Shown: piece after piece, positions 1 through 4,216 of the stretch | Layout of the letters: every line of letters starts with the position of its first letter | How positions within the stretch are numbered: the first letter of the stretch is position 1 | Origin: an uncultured Prevotellaceae bacterium | Lineage (GTDB): Bacteria > Bacteroidota > Bacteroidia > Bacteroidales > Bacteroidaceae | Assembly: GCA_946539475.1 (NCBI GenBank) | Contig: CAMNHM010000074.1 | Location: forward strand, 1 to 12,934 | Length of the DNA: 12,934 nucleotides | Reading direction: 5' to 3' | Notes under the pieces: model-generated | Database searches by the model: none | Seen by the model: only the letters and a program-made list of their open reading frames with translations | What the model was told of the DNA's origin: nothing | Program-made: the position numbers and the translations under genes

Positions 1-142
1 TGCTGTTAAAATAGGTGAACAGGTAGGCCACCATCTCGTTGGGGTCCTTTGGCTCGTTCTCCACGGCCTTCTTGTTGTCGGCCAAGGCTGTGCTGGCACA
101 GGCGGCAACGAGTAGGGTCGTCAGTAGTTTTCTTGTATTCAT
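1..142 (-). CDS. Secreted GH43-like glycosidase, N-terminal fragment (cut by window edge)
   Basis: Only the first 47 codons are inside the window; the gene continues beyond position 1. The start at 142 follows a well-formed promoter (186-217). The N-terminus has a basic start, a hydrophobic stretch (LLTTLLVAAC) and then ALAD. It could be cleaved by signal peptidase I after ALA, or lipidated at Cys15, because VAAC is an acceptable lipobox; I cannot decide between them. The mature part ends in AYLFTYFNS, which resembles the AYLFxYF opening strand of Bacteroidota GH43-type arabinosidases and xylosidases. The divergent neighbour at 446 begins its mature chain with a similar segment (GYLYCHMS). 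The family call rests on this short segment and on the neighbour, so it is tentative. The active-site region lies outside the window. Confidence 0.55.
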   Translation of the reverse strand, partial: MNTRKLLTTLLVAACASTALADNKKAVENEPKDPNEMVAYLFTYFNS

Positions 143-185
143 CTTTTCTGCAATGTGTTAGGTGAGTATTGTCGTTTCTTGTGGA

Positions 186-217
186 CAAAGGTACGAAAAA
201 GTCGACGAAACTCCAAA
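186..217 (-). promoter_or_regulatory. Bacteroidota-type promoter for the leftward GH43-like gene
   Basis: Read on the minus strand, TTTGG (217-213) is followed after 19 bp by TACCTTTG (193-186). This matches the Bacteroidota sigma-ABfr consensus (TTTG near -33, TAnnTTTG near -7). The ATG at 142 lies about 44 nt downstream of the -7 box. Confidence 0.8.
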
Positions 218-232
218 TAATTTGTATTATTC

Positions 233-264
233 TTTGGCTATTCGGTAGAAATTTCTTATTTTTG
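233..264 (+). promoter_or_regulatory. Bacteroidota-type promoter for the rightward GH43 gene
   Basis: TTTGG (233-237) is followed after 19 bp by TATTTTTG (257-264). It is back to back with the leftward promoter, and the two -33 boxes are 15 bp apart, so the divergent genes may share control. Transcription should start near 270, giving a leader of about 175 nt that contains the 310-422 palindrome. Confidence 0.75.
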
Positions 265-309
265 CAGTGGAAATTTCGCCCCAACGAAAGCAAACATGAA
301 TAACAACAA

Positions 310-422
310 TACAGACCCCACCCCTGCCCCTCCCCTTGAAGGGAGGGGAGCGGCTACCGCCTGATAACAAGCCAAATGACACTCCCCTCCCTTCAAGGGG
401 AGGGGCAGGGGTGGGGTCTGTA
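310..422. repeat. Perfect 41-bp inverted repeat in the GH43 leader (dispersed palindromic element)
   Basis: Positions 310-350 and 382-422 are exact reverse complements, separated by a 31-nt loop (351-381). The arms are built of C- and G-runs around a CCTTGAAGG centre. As RNA this would be a very stable hairpin lying between the promoter and the start codon. From memory, similar G/C-run palindromes occur repeatedly between genes in many Bacteroidota genomes; I could not search for copies. No reading frame runs through it in the direction of the downstream gene. Confidence 0.9.
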
Positions 423-445
423 ACTTTAATATAGAAGTAATAAAA

Positions 446-1501
446 ATGAATATAACGATGAAAAGATTTGCAATCGTATTTGCAGCGCTGACGACAGCAG
501 TACTGACGGCCTCGGCCCAGAACATCGTGAAGGGCGACTATGGTTACCTCTACTGCCACATGAGCGACGGCGGTGAGTACACTGCCTATGCCCTGAGTCG
601 CGACGGCTACCACTATGAGGACATCATCGGCGGCAAGGCCGTCATCGACCCCAAGGAGCATGCCCGCATCGAGGGCGGTCAGCGCGATGCCTACATCACC
701 CGCAGCTACGACGGCAAGGGCTTCATCATGGTCACCACCGACATGTGCGTGGCAAAGTCGAAGGTATGGGACAACTACGGCATCGACCTGCTGAAGAGCG
801 ACGACCTGATCCACTGGACGAGCGTCACCTTCGACTATCGCAAGGGCCCCTCCATCTTCTCCAACCCCGAGGCAGAGAGCGTCTACCGCGACTGGTCGAC
901 CATCAACCGCGTGTGGGCTCCGCAGATATTCTGGGACCCCGACTACGTATGGGAGGATGGCGAGCGCGGCGGCTACATGATCTACTACTCGATGCTCAAC
1001 CGCCCTGAGGAGCAGTACGACCGCATGTACTACTCCTATGCCGACAAGTCGTTCACCCGCCTGACGCAGCCCCGCCTGCTCTTCGACTGGGGCTATGCCA
1101 CCATCGACGCCGACATCAACCTGCTCGACGACGGTCTCTACCACATGCTCATCAAGAAAGAGGGCGGCAAGCCCGGCATCTACACCGCCACCAGCCGACA
1201 GCTGACCAGTGGCTGGGGCGAGCCTGTGGAGGACGACTACGTCAGCTTCGAGGGCAACAAGAAGTGCGAGGGCAGCTCAGCCTTCCAGCTCATCGGCGAC
1301 AAGACCTGGCGTGTGGCCTACATCCAGTATTCCGACCGTCCGAAGCACTATCGCATCTGCAAGGCTGACGAGAACCTACGCAACTTCCGTGACCCTGTCG
1401 ACATCGAGGGTGTCACCGGTCCGCAGCACGGCTCCTTTATGCGCCTGACGAAAAAGGAGTACAAGCGTCTGCAGAAGTGGTCGGCCAAGCAGTCGAAGTG
1501 A
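446..1501 (+). CDS. Secreted glycoside hydrolase family 43-like enzyme
   Basis: A 351-aa protein, probably exported, with a signal peptide ending in ASA before Gln25. A second ATG at 458 (MKRFAIVFAALT) gives a more typical signal peptide and may be the true start. GH43 enzymes are five-bladed beta-propellers that release arabinose or xylose from plant polysaccharides. Features fitting the fold are QRDAYITR near residue 80 (candidate general base Asp81), WAPQIFWD at 157-164, IDADI at 220-224 followed by DDGLY (candidate pKa-modulating Asp221), CEGSSAF at 274-280 (candidate general acid Glu275) and GPQHGSFMRLT near the C-terminus. Length suits a single catalytic domain without a binding module. 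The exact substrate cannot be read from sequence; arabinoxylan or arabinan is likely given the GH115 and esterase nearby. It stands alone after its own promoter and converges with the GH13 gene. Confidence 0.8.
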   Translation: MNITMKRFAIVFAALTTAVLTASAQNIVKGDYGYLYCHMSDGGEYTAYALSRDGYHYEDIIGGKAVIDPKEHARIEGGQRDAYITRSYDGKGFIMVTTDMCVAKSKVWDNYGIDLLKSDDLIHWTSVTFDYRKGPSIFSNPEAESVYRDWSTINRVWAPQIFWDPDYVWEDGERGGYMIYYSMLNRPEEQYDRMYYSYADKSFTRLTQPRLLFDWGYATIDADINLLDDGLYHMLIKKEGGKPGIYTATSRQLTSGWGEPVEDDYVSFEGNKKCEGSSAFQLIGDKTWRVAYIQYSDRPKHYRICKADENLRNFRDPVDIEGVTGPQHGSFMRLTKKEYKRLQKWSAKQSK

Positions 1502-1512
1502 GCGTTTTTTTT

Positions 1513-1588
1513 CGAGGTACGAGGTACGTTTTTTCGAGGTACGAGGTGCAAGGTAATCTCGTACCTCGCACCTCGTACCTCGAAAAAA
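1513..1588. repeat. Heptamer-repeat palindrome between convergent genes
   Basis: CGAGGTA-type heptamers occur at 1513, 1520, 1535, 1542 and 1549 in a 7-bp register. Positions 1529-1549 and 1568-1588 are perfect 21-nt reverse complements around an 18-nt loop. The element fills the space between the stop codons of the GH43 (1501) and GH13 (1594) genes. It could act as a transcript end or stabilise mRNA in both directions. However, each hairpin has its T-run on the 5' side and its A-run on the 3' side, the reverse of a classical intrinsic terminator, so I do not call it one. Confidence 0.85.
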
Positions 1589-1593
1589 GGACT

Positions 1594-3618
1594 CTAGAAC
1601 TCCAGCACCAGCGACTGCCGCGGCTTCAGCTCTAGGTCTTTCGACAGGTCGTAGTAGCGGCCGGTGAGAACGTCCTTTACACGCGTTGCCTGCCCGATGA
1701 CCTCGGCATAGCGCCCTACCGACATCGTGGCGGGCTTCGACGTGCCGTTGAGGACGGTGAGGACGGTCTTCCTCACGAAATGGTTGGGCTGGTCCAGTGC
1801 CCGGTCGTCGAGCTGACGGGCGATGACGTAGACGCCGTTGTAAGGGATAAACTGCTTCATCGTGCCGCGCGCAATGACCTGATTGCCCTGGCGCCAGTGG
1901 AGCAGGCGCGACAGCCATCCGAACATCTGCTGCTGCGCCTGGGTCCTTCCCTCACGGGTGAAGGCATTCTGCCGGTCGCCGGGGAAGCCTCCGGGGAAGT
2001 CCTTGCGCACGTTGCCGTCGGTCACCTCCTTAGTGCCGTTCATCATGATCTCCGTGCCATAGTACAGCTGGGGTATGCGTCGCACGGTGAGCAGCAGCGC
2101 CAGTGCCTGTTTCAGCATCAGCGAGTCGCGCCCCTGGGCGAGGAAGCGGTCGGTGTCGTGGTTCTCGATGAAGGCGAGCACGTTCGACGGATTGGGGTAT
2201 AGATAGTCGTAGACGAACGAGTTGTACAGCCGGTTCAGTCCCTGCCACCATCCGTCGGTCTCCTCTCCTCGGGCTTGCGAGAGCTTGTCGAAGAACGAGA
2301 AGTCCATCACCGTCTTAAGATGAGAGTTCAGAGTTGAGAGTTTAGAGTCTTTCTGCCAGGCAGCGGTGTAGGCGGGCTCTGTCACCCATGTCTCGCCCAC
2401 GGTGTTAAAGTTGGGATATTCCTCGTCGAGCTCCTTCATCCATTCGGCCATCGGCTCGCGATAGGCGTAGGGATAGGTGTCCATACGGATGCCATCGATG
2501 CAGGCCGTCTCTATCCACCACTTCGAGTTCTGGATGAGGTAGCGCATCAGGTGCGGGTTCCGTTGGTTCAGGTCGGGCATTGAGGGCACGAACCATCCTT
2601 CCGTCGTCTCCTTCAGGTCCACGTCGGCAGCGTAGGGGTCCATCACCGGCGTCAGCTTGTAGCTCGTGAGCTGTAAAAGTGAAGAGTGAAGAGTGAAGAG
2701 TGAAGAATTGGCTTCCGCACTCGATTTCTTACCACCTGTCGCGGTAGCAAATTCTTCACTCTTCACTTTTAACTCATCACTTAGATTGAACCAGTCCTTG
2801 CTGGGCATGTCCTTCACCCACGGGTGCTCGAGGCCGCAGTGGTTGAAGATCATGTCCATCACCACTTTCAGACCACGCCGATGGCAGTCGTCGATGAGCC
2901 GGCAATAGTCGTCGTTCGATCCGAAGCGGGGGTCGACCTTGTAGTAGTCGGTCGTGGCATAGCCGTGATAGGTGGCGAAGCCGTTCTCCGTGTCGGGCGA
3001 GTTGTTCTCCAGCACGGGCGTGAACCAGAGGGCCGTCACGCCCAGGTCGGTGAAGTAGTCGAGGTGCTGGCGGATGCCCTCCATGTCGCCGCCGTGGCGC
3101 AGCGAGGGCTGCGAGCGGTCTTCCTTGTAGGCGTTCATCCAGCCGATGGGCTTCGAGTGGTCCATGCCCTGGGCAAAGCGGTCGGGCATGAGCAGGTAGA
3201 GCACGTCGCTGATGTCGAAGCCGCGATGGTCCTCGCCACGCATGCGGCGCTCCTTCAGCTCGTAGGCCACCTCGTTCCACTTTCCACCCTTCGCTTTCCC
3301 CTTTCCGCTCTCCGCTTTCCACTTCAGCACCATCGTGCCGGCCTTCGCCTCGCGTACATCTATATATATAAAGAGGTAGTTGGGCGAGTCGAGACGTACG
3401 ATGCTGTCGATACTGACGCCAGGATAGTCGGTCGTCACTTCGCTCACGCTGGCGATATTCTCGCCGTAGACCATCAGCTGCACTTTGGGATTCTTCATCC
3501 CAACGAACCAGTTGGCTGGCTCGATGCGGTCGATGGTGGGTTTCTTTACTTTGGCTGCACTCATGGTCATGACACTCAACAGAAGTGTGAATACTAGAAA
3601 TCTCGCTTTCATATTCAT
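1594..3618 (-). CDS. SusA-like GH13 alpha-glucan hydrolase (neopullulanase/cyclomaltodextrinase type)
   Basis: A 674-aa protein from the ATG at 3618. The promoter -7 box at 3636-3643 excludes the longer reading frame reaching 3750; the ATG at 3612 is a possible alternative. Order: signal peptide (about 1-20), N-terminal beta-sandwich containing WFVGMKNPKVQLMVYG as in SusA-like enzymes, (beta/alpha)8 catalytic barrel starting near DVLYLLMPDRF, and a C-terminal all-beta domain. GH13 motifs present are DMIFNHCG (region I), GIRMDTYPY with candidate nucleophile Asp380, VGETWV with acid/base Glu409, and ENHDTDR with Asp488. Such enzymes cut alpha-1,4 links in starch or maltodextrin in the periplasm or at the cell surface. 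Odd points: residues about 279-316, between DWFN and LTSYKLTPVMDPYA, are encoded by a palindromic repeat, and residues about 100-114 and 424-433 by heptamer repeats. The frame stays open and all catalytic residues remain, so it is probably functional. Confidence 0.9.
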   Translation of the reverse strand: MNMKARFLVFTLLLSVMTMSAAKVKKPTIDRIEPANWFVGMKNPKVQLMVYGENIASVSEVTTDYPGVSIDSIVRLDSPNYLFIYIDVREAKAGTMVLKWKAESGKGKAKGGKWNEVAYELKERRMRGEDHRGFDISDVLYLLMPDRFAQGMDHSKPIGWMNAYKEDRSQPSLRHGGDMEGIRQHLDYFTDLGVTALWFTPVLENNSPDTENGFATYHGYATTDYYKVDPRFGSNDDYCRLIDDCHRRGLKVVMDMIFNHCGLEHPWVKDMPSKDWFNLSDELKVKSEEFATATGGKKSSAEANSSLFTLHSSLLQLTSYKLTPVMDPYAADVDLKETTEGWFVPSMPDLNQRNPHLMRYLIQNSKWWIETACIDGIRMDTYPYAYREPMAEWMKELDEEYPNFNTVGETWVTEPAYTAAWQKDSKLSTLNSHLKTVMDFSFFDKLSQARGEETDGWWQGLNRLYNSFVYDYLYPNPSNVLAFIENHDTDRFLAQGRDSLMLKQALALLLTVRRIPQLYYGTEIMMNGTKEVTDGNVRKDFPGGFPGDRQNAFTREGRTQAQQQMFGWLSRLLHWRQGNQVIARGTMKQFIPYNGVYVIARQLDDRALDQPNHFVRKTVLTVLNGTSKPATMSVGRYAEVIGQATRVKDVLTGRYYDLSKDLELKPRQSLVLEF
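2322..2349. repeat. Heptamer repeat inside the GH13 gene (four units)
   Basis: Four heptamers of the form xAGAGTT or a close variant follow each other at 2322, 2329, 2336 and 2343. They encode SKLSTLNS (residues about 424-433), just before the conserved VMDFSF strand. The amino acids are plausible for a natural loop, so part of the similarity may be codon coincidence. Confidence 0.6.
2675..2770. repeat. Palindromic heptamer-repeat element inserted in frame in the GH13 gene
   Basis: GAAGAGT heptamers run at 2681, 2688 and 2695, with a variant at 2702. The reverse-complement arm is at 2750-2770 (AATTCTTCACTCTTCAC followed by T-rich bases). The inner 18 nt of the arms are perfectly complementary (2692-2709 with 2750-2767), and sliding by one heptamer allows longer pairing. 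The loop is 2710-2749. The element encodes a Ser/Lys/Glu-rich stretch containing EEFATATGGKKSSAEANSS in a surface loop of the GH13 barrel. Confidence 0.8.
3272..3320. repeat. Heptamer repeat inside the GH13 gene (six to seven units)
   Basis: Degenerate GCTTTCC heptamers follow at 3279, 3286, 3293, 3300, 3307 and 3314, with a weaker one at 3272. They encode the basic, Gly-rich stretch AESGKGKAKGGKW (residues about 100-114) at the end of the N-terminal beta-sandwich, just before YELKERRMRGED. Confidence 0.7.
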
Positions 3619-3635
3619 TGGGTTAGTTGTTGGTG

Positions 3636-3667
3636 CAAAGGTACGAATAAGTGAGCGAATCACCAAA
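3636..3667 (-). promoter_or_regulatory. Promoter of the GH13 gene
   Basis: On the minus strand TTTGG (3667-3663) is followed after 19 bp by TACCTTTG (3643-3636). The ATG at 3618 is 17 nt after the -7 box, so the leader is about 10 nt. This placement fixes the gene start downstream of 3636. Confidence 0.8.
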
Positions 3668-3773
3668 TTTTTTGGGGGAAAATTCCGACCTGCGCGGCCG
3701 AGAGACGGCCTGAAAGGAGAAAGCGCGCGATGAGGCTTGTCGTGACGCATGCCCAGAGAGCGACAGGCACTGA

Positions 3774-3928
3774 GGGAGAGAAGTGGCAGCTCTTAGGGAG
3801 AGAAATGCCTGATCTCAGGGAGAGAGCTGGCAGCTCTCAGATTGTCAGCGGGCGCTGCAAACGTTGTCAGCGGCCGCTGACAATGATTGCAGCGGGCGGT
3901 GACGATGTTGTCAGCGGGCGCTGACAAC
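3774..3928. repeat. Seven-unit tandem array of 22-bp quasi-palindromes (two sequence families)
   Basis: Three units of one family (GGGAGAGA...CTCT type) start at 3774, 3796 and 3818. They run without a gap into four units of another family (GTTGTCAGCG...CGCTGACAAC type) at 3840 (23 bp), 3863, 3885 and 3907. Every unit has dyad symmetry: arms are perfect over 10 nt in the last unit and over 7 nt in the third (GAGAGCT/AGCTCTC). The dyad centres fall near 3786, 3808, 3830, 3851.5, 3873.5, 3895.5 and 3917.5. This is most of the notable content of the 598-bp gap between the GH13 start and the 4217 gene. The rest, 3929-4110, is A+T-rich with nothing else I can name. Confidence 0.85.
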
Positions 3929-4112
3929 CCATTTTGTTAACGTACCACTGGGGACAGGCAAGATCATGGCTCCTCCCTCGCAAGGAAACGGGGCGGGAAA
4001 CTATCCCCTAAAATCGGCAATATTCCATATCGAAAAGCAGAAAGGCAATTGCACGAAAACACCCGAAAATCAAAAAACAAAGTAACTTGCCAAAGATTTT
4101 TGGTCGGTTCTC

Positions 4113-4143
4113 TTGCGATATATCAAGAAAATGCGTAACTTTG
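4113..4143 (+). promoter_or_regulatory. Promoter of the 989-aa secreted protein gene
   Basis: TTG (4113-4115) is followed after 20 bp by TAACTTTG (4136-4143). The expected start near 4150 gives a leader of about 67 nt. A dyad, TCTTG (4111-4115) and CAAGA (4124-4128) around a central GATATATC, overlaps the -33 box and could be an operator; there is no direct evidence for this. Confidence 0.7.
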
Positions 4144-4216
4144 CAGCCGAATCTACAGAACGACTTACATCATTGCGACACCGTACAACTATTAGTAATA
4201 ACTTAAACACAACAAC

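Noticed and set aside
227..1144. A 305-codon minus-strand open frame across the GH43 gene and the leader palindrome
   Set aside because: It overlaps a well-supported gene, runs through the palindrome and both promoters, and has a Val/Ala/Asp-rich shadow composition.
1529..1588. Classical intrinsic terminator between the convergent genes
   Set aside because: The T-run lies on the 5' side and the A-run on the 3' side of the stem in both directions, opposite to a terminator.
3619..3750. N-terminal extension of the GH13 frame to 3750
   Set aside because: The promoter at 3636-3667 lies inside the extension, and the signal peptide begins at 3618 or 3612.
3730..3924. A 64-codon open frame over the 22-bp quasi-palindromes
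   Set aside because: No promoter or recognisable protein; the frame is simply open through G/C-rich repeats.
3840..3928. Possible CRISPR array
   Set aside because: Units are directly adjacent with no spacers, and there are no cas genes in the window. The same holds for 7377-7518.
3929..4110. Possible riboswitch or small RNA in the gap before the 989-aa gene
   Set aside because: I see no stable paired structure, promoter or known aptamer motif there; it lies upstream of the mapped-by-motif start.
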